A stretch of 30,393 bases of DNA. Origin: Hypsibius dujardini (lineage: Eukaryota > Tardigrada > Eutardigrada > Parachela > Hypsibiidae). The position numbers were made by a program, and so were the translations under genes. Under the pieces are notes generated by a model. It made no database searches. It was not told the DNA's origin and was given only the letters and a program-made list of their open reading frames with translations. The stretch lies in contig LRSR01013614.1 of assembly GCA_001579985.1 (NCBI GenBank), positions 1 through 30,393 on the forward strand. The letters run 5' to 3'. The first letter of the stretch is position 1. Each line of letters starts with the position of its first letter. Below are positions 1-10,122 of this stretch, one piece after another.

Positions 1-2371
1 GCACAGTCCAAGGTATTCCGCAGCAACATAGCGACGGTCATCTGCAGTGTACGAAAGGCTCCATTACAGACCTGGCTCAAGGTGCAATAATTCAGGTAAC
101 AAAAGTAACAGGAAGAAATAAAACATACTGGTCCAACTCCTCCGGGGACCGGGGTGATCCAACTCGCCACCTTCCGAGCTCCGGCAAAGTCTACATCTCC
201 CACAATCCGACGACCACTTTTCAGTTTGTCATCTAGAAAACAAACAGAAAACCCATTCGAATAAAAAATCCCCATTACAAATACCCGCTTCACCTACCTG
301 GAACCACGTTAATGCCGCAGTCGATGACGACAGCGCCCGGCTTTATCCACTCGGGCTCGACAAAGTTCGCCCGACCAATGGCCACCACGAGGATGTCGGC
401 CTCCCCAACTACTTGCGGAAGGTTGGCAGTTCTGGAATGGCAGATTGTCACGGTGGCGTTGTTCCACATCAGCATTTCTGCCATGGGACCGCCAACGATC
501 TTGCTTCTCCCAATGACAACAGCTCGGGAGCCGGCAACCTTGTGCCCTGCAACAACATTACGTAAGCCATAAGGCGCAGTCCGATGACGGACCTCGGACG
601 GACCTAGGACGGACCTCGACGGACCTAGGACGGACCTCGACGGACCTAGGACGGACCTCGACGGCTGACGACCCACGAATGCACCAACCTGATCGCTTGA
701 TGAGCTCTAGGCACCCGTTCGGGGTGCACGGCAGGGTGCATTTATCGAACTCTCCTCGAGCGACATGTCCAGCGTTGATGGTGTGCAGACTGTACAAACA
801 GGACCGTGTGTCAATTACGCAAAGGCTGGTCGTTCAACGTGGAAAGGACATATAGCGGAAGTGGCGCATGTTCTACCCGTCGACATCCTTCGTGGGGAGG
901 ATAGTGTCCGTCACCTTGGAAGCATCGATCTTCTGAGTGCACTCTAATGGCAGCTGAAATTCAAGAAAACGCTCAAGTGATAGCGCGGTTTGGAAAGTCT
1001 GCACTGAATGCGAGCGAAGGAAGGATGTGAAATAGGCTGCAGATGCGGCAGCAGACAGTCGGAAAAGGAATTCACTGACAGCAAGACCGTGCAACAGGTG
1101 AGCGGTCATTACTGCATTGTACTTTGTACGTGCAATCGGACCAGGAACTCAACAGACAGCAAGACCAATGCAAGTACTACCAGGCAAACGCTCTGGGTTG
1201 AATCACTACATGGGTTGAATCAGTCGGGTGGCGGAGGGCGCCGCAGGCGGTGTGTGTATTGCTGAATGAGTGTTATTTACAATTTACACTCGTGGCGCCC
1301 TCCGCCACACGACTGATTCAACCCATGTAGTGATTCAACCCAGAGCGTTTGCCTGGTACTACATTATACTTTGTGCGTGCTAGAAACGTTGCGTAGATAC
1401 TAGCAGAGACAATTACTAATTACATCGGCAGAAAAGACACGTCGGCAGCACCCTAGACAGCAAATGCAGACAATCGGGACAGAAAATGGCTAATTATGAA
1501 TTGCATGTTCTGAATCGAGTACCGCAGTAGTACCTGAACAATGATTCCGTGCACTGTCGAGTCGCGATTCAAGGATTCCACTTCATCGAGTAACTGCACC
1601 ATAGATCTAACATAAAACGAACGATGTTGGCAGCACAAGAAGACGGAAGTACAGTACCTGATCCTCCGTGATGTCTGCCGGGAGTTTGACGTGACGTGCT
1701 GCGATCCCAACATCCCCAGCGGCTTTCACCTTCATGCGAATGTAAACATTCGAGTCGGATTTGTCTCCCACCTATAATCGAAAACCGAATATTATTAAGA
1801 CAAGTAAAGCATGGGCTCGAATCAAAAAAGAGCAGCCATAGTAAGAAGCGTTGATTGCTTGATTGAGTAGCAGCGATAGTGAGAAGCGTTGATTGCTCGA
1901 TTGAGTAGCAGCCATAGTGAGAAGCGTTGATTGCTTGATTGAGTAGCAGCCATAGTGAGAAGCGTTGATTGCTTGATTGAGTAGCAGCGATAGTGAGAAG
2001 CGTTGATTGCTCGATTGAGTAGCAATGGCAAACATTACTAGTATGAGCATACAATATGAGGCATGACTTGTTGGCTGATTGAACGATTTGCGTGATAGTC
2101 GACTGCCTCAACAACTTATCAATCAATCAGTGGAATGACGAATAGAACTCCACAAACCTGAACGATAGCCAAGCACGGCACAACTCCCGTCGCATCCTTT
2201 AGCAGCGCCGCTTTCCTCGCAATTTCATTTTGAATTTCTCTGCAAACGCGAAATACATCTTCACGCCAATCCTCTCCCAGTGAACAAAGGCTGAGGGAAA
2301 CTCGAGTGCTTCACGTACCCTGCCACAATCTTTCCGTCCAACAGCTGTCCAGACACTTGCACATTTTCCAT
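1..2371 (-). CDS. MTHFD1: Methylenetetrahydrofolate dehydrogenase/cyclohydrolase (MTHFD1-like), 5' part, runs off left edge
   Basis: Interconverts 5,10-methylene-, methenyl- and 10-formyl-tetrahydrofolate with NADP in one-carbon metabolism. Nine exons fit in phase: 2319-2371, 2158-2239, 1658-1771, 1534-1593, 877-953, 689-789, 298-546, 129-232 and 1-41 (continuing). They give about 293 residues of dehydrogenase/cyclohydrolase domain. Family hallmarks seen: DSNVYIRMK (catalytic Tyr-x3-Lys near residues 54-58), [12 protein letters not shown] near 95-106, KDVDGL with the conserved Asp near 128, GRSKIVGGP in the Rossmann domain and PGGVGPMTVAMLL at the end. The start ATG lies at 2369-2371, giving [14 protein letters not shown] with no obvious mitochondrial presequence. 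That favours the cytosolic trifunctional MTHFD1 over MTHFD2, but the formyl-THF synthetase part, if present, is outside the window. Introns carry a 21-base minisatellite, a 38-base minisatellite and a fold-back element. Confidence 0.93.
586..664. repeat. About 21-bp minisatellite in an MTHFD1 intron
   Basis: About 3.5 copies of a unit built from GGACCTAGGACGGACCTCGAC, within the intron between exons 298-546 and 689-789. The repeat itself is built from a shorter GACGGACCT motif. It stays open in one frame, so it could be mistaken for coding sequence, but the homologous protein continues directly across the intron. Confidence 0.85.
1175..1360. mobile_element. Fold-back (MITE-like) element, GGTTGAATC family, copy 1
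   Basis: A nearly perfect inverted repeat. The left arm (about 1180-1242) starts CCAGGCAAACGCTCTGGG and runs through GGTTGAATC blocks to GGCGGAGGGCGCC. The right arm (about 1294-1360) is its reverse complement with one or two mismatches. The loop of about 50 bases contains GTGTGTGTATTGCTGAATG. No ORF is present. A second diverged copy sits at 23455-23760 with the same loop, which shows it is dispersed. It lies in an intron of the MTHFD1-like gene. The class is inferred; no transposase source is visible. Confidence 0.85.
1831..2024. repeat. 38-bp minisatellite, about 5 copies, in an MTHFD1 intron
   Basis: Five head-to-tail units of 38 bases, each containing AGAAGCGTTGATTGCT(T/C)GATTGAGT, differing at a few positions (TAGCAGCCATAG versus TAGCAGCGATAG). 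The array lies inside the intron between exons 1658-1771 and 2158-2239. The reverse strand is open in several frames because of the repeat, which gives spurious ORFs. Confidence 0.9.
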
Positions 2372-2860
2372 CTTCTCACGCGCAATGTGTCCCGACAGTC
2401 GCCTAAACTAGATCGAAATGTTTCTTCACATGTGAATCAATCACGGTTTACAGATACCACAAAAAAACGACAACTAGTTGTATCGTGCCTTTGCAGTGGT
2501 ATGGAGAGGGGACGAGATTTGAAGGGAAATGAGAGTGATTTCTGACGCCGGCCTGTGGCAGAAGCAGTGCAAATGCTACGAATGAATGATGCTCGTCGAC
2601 AACTGGCGGCGCCTACTGCCTGCAGAAGTTGCCGTTGCTGCTGCTGCTGCAGTGGTGGCACTCGGAGAAAGAACCAGCATTTTAACAAACGATTCCGGTC
2701 GAAGCAGCGCATTCGTAATAAAGATCGAAATCAAGGGGAGAAAAAGGAGATGTAGGGGAGAAGTATTTCGGGGCAAGGAACAAAGTCCGCGTACATGATC
2801 AGCAAGTCAACTCAAAAATGGTTGTGTTGCAGCAGTTGATCACAGATCAGCTGTGAGTAT

Positions 2861-2983
2861 ACACACGTGGCCATATAATAGCGCTACCCGAGTAAAGCCG
2901 TTGAGCTCGGTTAGTGCGTAAAGTCTTGCACTGATTAAGCTAAATGGCTTAACTCGGGTGGCGCTATAATATGGTCACGTGTG
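2861..2983. mobile_element. Fold-back (MITE-like) element, relative of the CACACGTGGC family
   Basis: Terminal inverted repeats of about 38 bases. The left end reads ACACACGTGGCCATATAATA and continues to GAGTAAAGCC near 2899; the right end (2946-2983) is the complement, GGCTTAACTCGGGTGGCGCT... to ...GTCACGTGTG. The ends share CACACGTGGC and (A/G)AGTTAAGCC with elements at 3216 and 7910, but the bases between differ. The loop contains TCTTGCACTGATTAAGC, also resembling the family. No ORF. Confidence 0.8.
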
Positions 2984-3215
2984 CATGCACGGTATTGGTA
3001 CATCCCGCGAGCAGGGCGTCGCCACCCGTTAAGGTCCATTGGCGTGTAAATGTCTACCGAACAATATTTCGTTCGCGAACCATTTTGCGGATTTTGAAAG
3101 CCTCAATGGAGTCAAATCATTTGAATAAAAAGTTGGTAAGGGTTTGATCAGAATCATCCATCACCCGTGGACTTGTTCATACGGCAGGCTTTTATCCCGA
3201 AGCGCGACAGTGTCA

Positions 3216-3342
3216 TACACACGTGGCAAAAACCTTGCGCTGACCGAATTAAGCACTTTAACTCGGAAGTGTATACGACAGCCATGCGTTCAACGAGTGT
3301 AATGGCTTCACTCGATCAGCGCAAGGTTTTTGCCACGCGTGC
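3216..3342. mobile_element. Fold-back (MITE-like) element, CACACGTGGC family, copy 1
   Basis: Inverted ends of about 35 bases: the left starts CACACGTGGCAAAAACCTTG and continues into CGCTGACCGAATTAAGC; the right (about 3309-3342) is its complement, ending TTTTTGCCACGCGTGC. The interior is short and non-coding. It is a near twin of the element at 7910-8035 and sits directly downstream of the MATH-BTB stop codon, so it may form part of that gene's 3' end. Confidence 0.85.
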
Positions 3343-3356
3343 ATTCGTGCATTTCT

Positions 3357-4550
3357 TCATGAGCGCAAACAGGTAAAGCAGGTTTTCAGACAAACTTCCC
3401 TCAAATCGAGGAGGCCGCACTTGTCCGCGGCTTTATACAAACTTTCCGCGTTCTTGGGGACGTCTTTGACGGCGCCGCTGTAGATAAAGTCTAGCATGAC
3501 GCTGAGAGTGTTGCCGCTGATGTCGGACAGTATGCATCGACCTTGGCGCCAACGCGAGCCCGGGTTCCACGTGGATTCCTCCGAGTGGTCGCGATCATCC
3601 TCGAAGACAGATGCCAGAAACTGCGACCGTTCCGCCAGCACGTCCGTGTGAACGACAAACTCCAGGCCGTCCGCGGAAATCAGCGTGTAGTCTCCCACGT
3701 TGGCGTCCTCCAGGTCCGGCAGGTGAAATGGGTGGCCATGTGCGGTCACCACCGACAGCTTCTCCGCCAGCGACGGTTTCGGATGTCCGACAGTAAGCAC
3801 GACGAGGGCTTCCACAAAAAAATCATCGTTTTCGCCGAGAAATTTCTGGATCTCCGACAGCGGAATCAGATGTGAGCAGACTGAAAGACCCCCCGAGAGA
3901 CGAGAAAACATTATTAGTTCTACTCGCGGTATAAATGACCGAGTGCCAAGAGTTTTTGGAGTGCTCCTCGTATTGAAACGTTACAGCAGTAAAGGATCAC
4001 TTTTTTCATCTCTTTCTGGATGTCTGAACGTCAAGTTATGAGATACCTAATGAGCCGCGTTCATCGGTCACAACCGGGACTGCGCGATGTGAGACAGTCA
4101 CAGGGTAGCTCTCGCCTTCCCGTGTACAACTCGGAAAACTGAGAGAAGAAAGGCGTAAAGGTACTTGTTTTAGTTTTAAGTATGACGAAAGCCAAAGGAA
4201 CACGAAAGGAACACGAAAAGAACACGAAAGGATATTACGCGTTTAATGGTAACTGACCGGTAACAGACGCTGGCGGACATTTCCCCATAGTCGGAATTCG
4301 ATCGTACTAATCCCATCCGGAGTGCCGGTTCTTGGCTAATGGTGTCCGTATCATCACCCATACCCAGGAACAAGCACCAATCTCCGTTCGCACCTTGAAG
4401 GCCCAAATCAGCGCTCGACACGGTGGGGGAGAATCGAGCAAGCCGGAGCGCGGCTTGGCTCTCGCGTGGTGGATATTTCTTCATGAACACATCACTGCGA
4501 AGGTCCATCTCAAATTCGACCACCTGTTTTGAAATGAGGTTGTAAGCCAT
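3357..4550 (-). CDS. MATH-BTB (SPOP/speckle-type-like) protein
   Basis: Probable substrate adaptor for a cullin-3 ubiquitin ligase: MATH domains bind substrate and BTB domains bind CUL3. Three exons fit by phase: 4258-4550, 4047-4138 and 3357-3880, giving about 302 residues. The MATH part is divergent (GDWCLFLGM near 55-65, then EIQKFLGENDDFF and EALVVLTV, matching the end of SPOP MATH domains). The BTB domain is clearer: DYTLISADGLEFVVHTDVLA, then FLASVFED, MLDFIYSGAV and LYKAADKCGLLDLREVCL. The stop follows soon after the last BTB helix, so the usual BACK region is missing or lies in an unrecognised exon. The start is uncertain: an acceptor-like AAAACAG inside the first exon means translation could begin further upstream. 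Exon 1 to 2 joining is inferred. Confidence 0.78.
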
Positions 4551-5184
4551 CCCTTCCTGTTACAGGATTGCGAAGAAGATTATCACGATGACTATTATAA
4601 TGCTTTTTTTCGATTTATACGGGAACTGTCAGAGGGAAAGTCGGGCGTAATCGAAAAATGAACTTTTTTACAAGAAACCTAAACAATCCCAATACAGAAG
4701 CAAATTTCTGGGCAAAAGTAATTTTAATTAACCACAGGCAACACATGAGTTCTCTCGGGCAACACATGAGTTCTCTCGCATGTACTTGTTACTTTTGTTG
4801 TTGTCCCTCGGGGCCCACACCGCAGTTTGTGTAACTCCGTACATATTGTTCTTTCACCTTTAAAGCATCTCAAGCGAATGATTCTGTCGAGAGTCTGACT
4901 GCAGGCATACAAGCACAGTACTATTCGAGACACCAGCTCCCGGCGTTCACACATTTCACACCTGGATCGAGTATTACAATCGACGAATACGGACGACACG
5001 CTTCATAGAATGGTTGTTTCCTGAGAAGTTTTTCAATTCGAAAACATTCTTGGTACAATTAAAAATTGTACTAGTACCGTTTGCGTGGGATGCCCTGACG
5101 GCGATAAATAAAAGCTGGAGAACAGACCAAGAAGTTAAGTCGACTACTAATCGATATAACTGAAGAATAAGGAGTGTATCAGTA
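4551..5184. other. Intergenic between the GPCR 3' end and MATH-BTB 5' end
   Basis: No gene recognised. It contains a 22-base direct duplication at about 4735-4780 (GGCAACACATGAGTTCTCTC twice). It probably holds the receptor's 3' UTR and the promoter of the MATH-BTB gene. Confidence 0.5.
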
Positions 5185-8100
5185 TTATACGTCAAATTTG
5201 CTAGCATCAATTATCCGGCTGCCCAATAAAGCCTCCATTCCGTCCTCAAACTCGTGGCTTTTTTTGAGCGGCATTTGAGGCATTCCATTGCCCAGCAGTG
5301 AGTGTTCCCCCGGAACGGCGTACGACCGGCGCCGAAGCGGCTGATAAGTCTGGACTGCCAAACGGAAACTTGACGGCGTCGGTCGGCGGGGCACAGTTAA
5401 CAAATCAGTATGGCTGGTGCTGTGCCGAAAAATCGGTCGCTGGGGAGGCCAGAAGATGAGTTCCAGCTCGCGGATATCTTCCTCCTGCATTCCGAGGATT
5501 CCCATGTGTGCAGAGGAGGCGCTGGGATGCCGCGTGCCCAACTTAATGCCAAGGTCACTGGGTGACGGGGTGATGAGACCGTTGAGGGCGGTGTCGCGGG
5601 TGCAGGGCGCGATCATGTACGCGAACAGTTGCTTGTAGGCGGCACGGAAAATGGGATTCCAGGAGTAAACTGCAAACCGTGAAGGACATTGCGAGAGGAT
5701 GAGGAAGAGAAAGGGTGAGGGAGAGAAAGTGCTATCGAGGGATAGATTTCACGTAGAATGCATTTTCACTCACTTATCGGATTTAGTGCGGAATTCAAAT
5801 AGCCCAACCAGGTAATAACCTGCAAATTGAGAATGAAAGGCATGAATACAACGTCTTAATCTCGTTGCCAACTCGAGATTCAGGTTATCTTAATGTTCCC
5901 CGTACCGAATGGGCGGGCTGTGGAATGTAGTCAGTCGTGAGGAAGGCGTCGACCCAGTAGAGAATGAAGAATGGCCACCTGCAAGACATTATAGGACACG
6001 ATGAACAAGCGAATATTCCCAAGGACCCAAAGACTATAAATCCCTCGTTTTACGCTTCGTGATCATGACCTTTTTAATGTCATGCAGATCATCGGATGCT
6101 ATTGACCGTAAGATGGCAATTATACTAATCCATTTTACACGTTTGAACGGACCTGCGCATTATTATTGGTTCATGCATATTTACTAGAGATGTATTTTCA
6201 AAGTACAGTACGTGTGGTACAGTATGGGAGAAGGGCTCTGGAATGGGCCACTTGACTTTCCGTACCCTGAAATGGGCCACCGGGTGGCAGAGAGCGCTCT
6301 ATCGTGAATTAATCGAAAAAAATGAGTCACTGCGTAGTCAGCGACCTCTGTAGTGAACTTTTTCCATGCGTCCAATTATTTCGTTTTTTAAACATGTTCC
6401 CACAACTTGTCTTCATGTCTGATACACGTTCCACCGGGGTTATCGATTATTTTCTGTCGTTTAGGACCTTGGTGATAGCCAAAATCTGTCTGGAAGTTGT
6501 GATTCCAGAGTGGCCCGCTCCAGGACCCTTCCCTCATAGCATTCACACGAAGCAGAATGGAAGCCTTTGACTTAAATCGTTAACTGGAATTACATCGTAG
6601 GGCGTGGTAAGAAAAGGAATAAATTATCGATTTTTGTAACGAATATGACACTGTTCATCTCTGCACGCTCATCGTGGTACATCAGGATAGGGTTAATAAC
6701 TTTTTCTGTTACTCAAAAATGGCAACTGTAATACTGCGAAAACGATAGCGTGCTGACGAGTGCGTGACTTGTTCTTATCGGTATGCTTGCACTTTGAACC
6801 CCTTTCCACCTTGCCAGACATCTTACCAGCAGAAGAAAAACATGCCAAAGACGATTCCGAGGGTCTTCGTGGCCTTTAGATCACGCATAGCAAAGCCGGA
6901 CGTCACTCGACGGCCCACTTCGGCGGCCAAATCCGGTCTCGACGCGGTCGCTCCGTCCACCTCCAGCAGGGCAGCCCGAATGGAGCTCCGTACGATGCTC
7001 CTCTGTTGCAGCTGGTTCATCTCAATTTTCTGTCGTACAATACCGAAGATCCGATAGTAGCAGTAGGCCATCCCCGCGAACGGGAGATAGAAGGAGATCA
7101 GGGCGGAAGCCACGGCATAGTAACGGTTGGTTTCCAGGAAACATTGGTGCGTGTCTGCCGTGTCGACGGCATTGGTGAACCAGCCCATGAAGATCGGTAA
7201 GAAGGAAATCAGCGCAGAGACCGTCCAGATAGCGACGATGATGATTATGACCTTGGTTATGGTCATCCGTCGGGGATAATTATAGGGATCGGTGATGGCG
7301 ACATAGCGATCCCAGGCCACGGCGCATAGATGCTGCAGTGACGCGGTGCAACACATAACATCCCAGCTCATCCAGAACAAGCAGAAAGTTCGGCTTTGGC
7401 CCCATTCGCCGGATATGTCTTGGATGAGGGCGAACGGCATGACTAGAACCTGCAAGCGGAAACAAGATTTATGGCCGATTTTGTTTTTTTGTTTCATATC
7501 CTCCGGGAGAGTATGTGTCGTTTCAGAATGAACCGCTCAACCGTCGATTAAATTTTTTGTATTGAACTAAATCTTCGATTGGTTCTGTTGTTTAATAGAT
7601 ATTTTAATTGATTTCCAGGTAACGCAGAGAAATGGTTATAAAGGCAAAGTGCACTTTCGTTTAATCCGTGTCTGTCAAAAAATTGGAAGTGCCGATTTTA
7701 ACCATTAGTGCCGGGACAATAAACTACATTAGATAACTCATTTGATGTATGCAATTAAAATTTATTTATTTATTTATTAACAATATATTTTGTTCGTTCA
7801 AAAATACTTTTCCTAAATTAAGCATGGGCAAAGGCTAAATTAAATTGTTCTTAAGAACTATTACCGGGCGTTCCAACTTCAACCATTTGCGAGTAATTGT
7901 AATGCATATACACACGTGGCAAAAACCTTGCACTAATCGAGTTAAGCCACTGCACTCGTTCGTCACCTGGCTGTTGTACCCAGCCCCGAGTTAAAGTGCT
8001 TAATTCGGTCAGCGCAAAGTTTTTGCCACGTGCGTACCACGACGCCACCGTACACAGCCTGCCCCGTGCACAGCCCTGTCTATATTGTTATCTATCCTAA

Positions 8101-8571
8101 TAACCCGTAGCCTAAATCAATGTTCCGGAACATTTTCACTGATTTATTTTTACATGCAGTCTCGAACCGCCTAAAATAGTTCACAGGAGAAGAAATGGAA
8201 TGGGACCTTACCGTGACGGTCAGGTCTGCAGCAGCCAGCGACATCAGTAGGTAATGGTTTAGCGATTTCAGCTGCTGGAAGCTCATTACCGCCAGGATAA
8301 CGGCCAGGTTTCCGAGGAGCGACAGCAGAATAATCAATCCATAGGAAATCCCCAGGAGATACTGCAGCGGAAGATGCTTTCGGATTCCGCCACCGCCGTC
8401 CGCCTCGCCGTCCGTCCGTCCGTCCGCTTCGCCGTCCGTCCGTCCGTCCGCTTCGCCAGCAAAACCTACTCGCACCTCGTTTCGATTCACCACGCCGGGT
8501 ATGTCCGGTCTCCCGTCCGCCCAGATGCTCGAATTAAACAGCATCAGCAGTTCCTCCGCCATTTTTGGCAC
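5185..8571 (-). CDS. Class A G-protein-coupled receptor, biogenic-amine type
   Basis: Plasma-membrane receptor, about 528 residues, five exons in phase: 8212-8571, 6827-7449, 5906-5978, 5774-5819 and 5185-5669. All seven helices are present: LLGNLAVI (TM1), LAAADL (TM2 Asp2.50), FCLFWMSWD (Cys3.25, Asp3.32), WDRYVAITDP (DRY), AIWTVSALIS (TM4), HQCFLETN (second-loop Cys), ASALISFYLP (TM5 serines, Pro5.50), FCWWPFF (CWxP) and NPIIY (NPxxY, assembled across a splice junction). Asp3.32 and the TM5 serines indicate an amine ligand. TNRYYAVAS and DRYVAIT most resemble beta-adrenergic-like, octopamine and D1-like dopamine receptors; the ligand cannot be fixed. The N-terminus has a glycosylation site (NSS) and an EADGRTDG repeat. 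ATGs at 8571 and 8562 are both possible. Intron 1 (7450-8211) carries a fold-back element; intron 2 (5979-6826) holds nothing recognised. Confidence 0.92.
7910..8035. mobile_element. Fold-back (MITE-like) element, CACACGTGGC family, copy 2
   Basis: Inverted ends: the left reads CACACGTGGCAAAAACCTTG then CACTAATCGAGTTAAGCC; the right ends with CAGCGCAAAGTTTTTGCCACGTGC reversed. It is very close to the element at 3216-3342 in its ends and in its interior AAGTGCTTAATTCGGTCAGCGC. It is inside intron 1 of the receptor gene. The left flank near 7758-7790 is an AT-rich TTTA run. Confidence 0.85.
8397..8458 (-). repeat. 24-bp coding repeat in the GPCR extracellular N-terminus
   Basis: Two and a half units built from GTCCGTCCGTCCGCTTCGCC, in frame, encoding EADGRTDG twice and EADG once. 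It adds an acidic, glycine-rich stretch before TM1. The 24-base period keeps the reading frame, so copy-number change would vary only the length of the N-terminus. Confidence 0.85.
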
Positions 8572-9786
8572 GTAATTTCAGGGCGGTAATCTCAAACAGG
8601 AAGAAGCTCCGTTGGATCAAAACACGAAGGACGGCTTTAATCCAGGCGGAGAAACTACTTAATCAAGTGGAACGGATGAGTTCCCGGTGATAGGCCTATA
8701 AATAGGATTAGGAAATTGGATCGATGGACGACGGGCGAAGGTCAAAGAGCTTTGATCCGCACACTACCCTAATTTGGCGGGCATGAATTGTGGAAGTGTG
8801 CGCCGAGTTGGCGGACTAATCAAAAGAAAACGTTTTCTTTAGCACTGAGTGCGTTTCTGGTAAGATGAGATCCGGGCATCCTAGCAATCGGAGTACGCGA
8901 CCAGTAAACGGTCTCGACTAGTGGAGGAGAAGTAAGGCAGCTCAAATTTAATGAACTGTTTTTATAAGGAAGTTGATTATACGGTGGAGTAGCCGGAAGA
9001 CTCCGCGGTGGTCGTGCCTAGACGTTGAGTGACATGCCGAAAGGACTGTACAAGTGCGACTCGACTAAAAGATCTGCTTATAATTGTGATGGCGGACGGT
9101 TTCCGTGTTGCAAGCGCTGGGGATGAGGAGTTGGCGTGTGATTATACGGGAAGAAAATGAGCCGTATTGGATGATGGACGAGGCTGTAGGTTCGCGAGGC
9201 TCCTTGAAAGGAAATTACCGGCATTGTTTGCGGGCGGCGATGAGACAAGTAGCAGGTTGGACTGCGCCACAGCAGTCGGCGTGTGGTGAGATGTACGATT
9301 GAGTTACATTGCGCTGTGAAAGAGGTCCCTTGGTCTTCGAACCGGAAAGGGAACAGCTGGATGACGTGTTGGGCCTATCGGATGGTTTCGCATTGCGTAC
9401 TAGGGTACAGTTGAAAGCATGAGAGGGCTTCCGGGTCCCCGAGGAACGTACATGCGAGTATACCTGCTCCAGGCTATATGATCTGATATTTCAGACGTGA
9501 TGTTTGTTGCGGCTGCTAAATTGCAGGTCCTCGGTCCCATCACACGGTCCGGCTCAAGTGAATGTGGCGAACGTACAATTGAGGGACCATGTTTCGGTCT
9601 CCAAGCCCTCTTAAATTAGTTAATAGGTCGTGCTTAATTGCAGTATACTCTCCAACTGGCTGTTATCGCTCGTGTGTTGAGCTGCTTAACATGAGCGACG
9701 TCTTTGGCCGAAAGCTGAAATCATGTGTTGAGGAAACTCAACGAATTACTGTATGTTATCGATGGGTAGTTTGTGCAGATGCAATA

Positions 9787-9939
9787 TTACTGTATTTTCG
9801 CGTTAGACAGGGACAGCGTACGAGCTGTGGAACGTTTAATCGGCCACGCGGCGGTTGTGCTGTGTGTACGGTGCACACAGCCGCTCACACACGTTCCACC
9901 CCAGTACAACTGTCCCTGTCTGACGCGAAAATACAGTAA
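9787..9939. mobile_element. Fold-back (MITE-like) element with TTACTGTATTTTCGCG ends
   Basis: A 153-base palindromic element. The left end TTACTGTATTTTCGCG is mirrored exactly by CGCGAAAATACAGTAA on the right, and the similarity continues through (T/C)AGACAGGGACAG with mismatches. The interior has GTGTGTACGGTGCACACAGC, itself a small palindrome. No convincing target-site duplication and no ORF beyond chance. Confidence 0.82.
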
Positions 9940-10054
9940 CAATCTTGCCAGAGAACGTGCTACATATGCACTCAAAATTTAGAATCAGATATAAAGATGA
10001 GCACGTATTCCGAATATTTTTCGATTCAGGTCTGAGTTTCAAAGGAAATTGTGA

Positions 10055-10060
10055 TTTATT
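10055..10060 (-). promoter_or_regulatory. Poly(A) signal AATAAA for the adenylate-kinase-like gene
   Basis: AATAAA on the minus strand (TTTATT on plus), about 65 bases past the TAA stop at 10123-10125. Position and sequence fit the canonical metazoan signal and support the predicted 3' end of that gene. Confidence 0.6.
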
Positions 10061-10122
10061 GGGAAGTAAGTATGGGTCGCCATTACCGGGGTCCCCCATT
10101 AGAATAGTTTCAAAAGTCAACC

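Larger units (their letters stand above)
2372..3356. other. Intergenic: MTHFD1 upstream region and MATH-BTB 3' region
   Basis: No supported gene. It holds the MTHFD1 5' flank, a short CTG run near 2633-2650, and two fold-back elements listed separately (2861-2983 and 3216-3342). Short ORFs around 2440-2800 overlap each other on both strands, come from the CTG/CAG run and resemble nothing I recognise. Confidence 0.6.
8572..10122. other. Intergenic: GPCR 5' flank and adenylate-kinase-like 3' flank
   Basis: About 1.5 kb without a recognisable gene. It should contain the receptor's promoter and any 5' untranslated exons. Short ORFs (for example 9105-9302 plus) have no family resemblance. A fold-back element lies at 9787-9939 and a poly(A) signal for the kinase-like gene at 10055-10060. 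Confidence 0.5.

Noticed and set aside
1831-2024. Possible CRISPR-like array because of the regular 38-base repeats.
   Set aside because: Units are directly adjacent with no spacers, in an intron of an animal gene.
9105-9302. Plus-strand 65-codon frame in the receptor's upstream region.
   Set aside because: No homology signal or start context; typical of random sequence.
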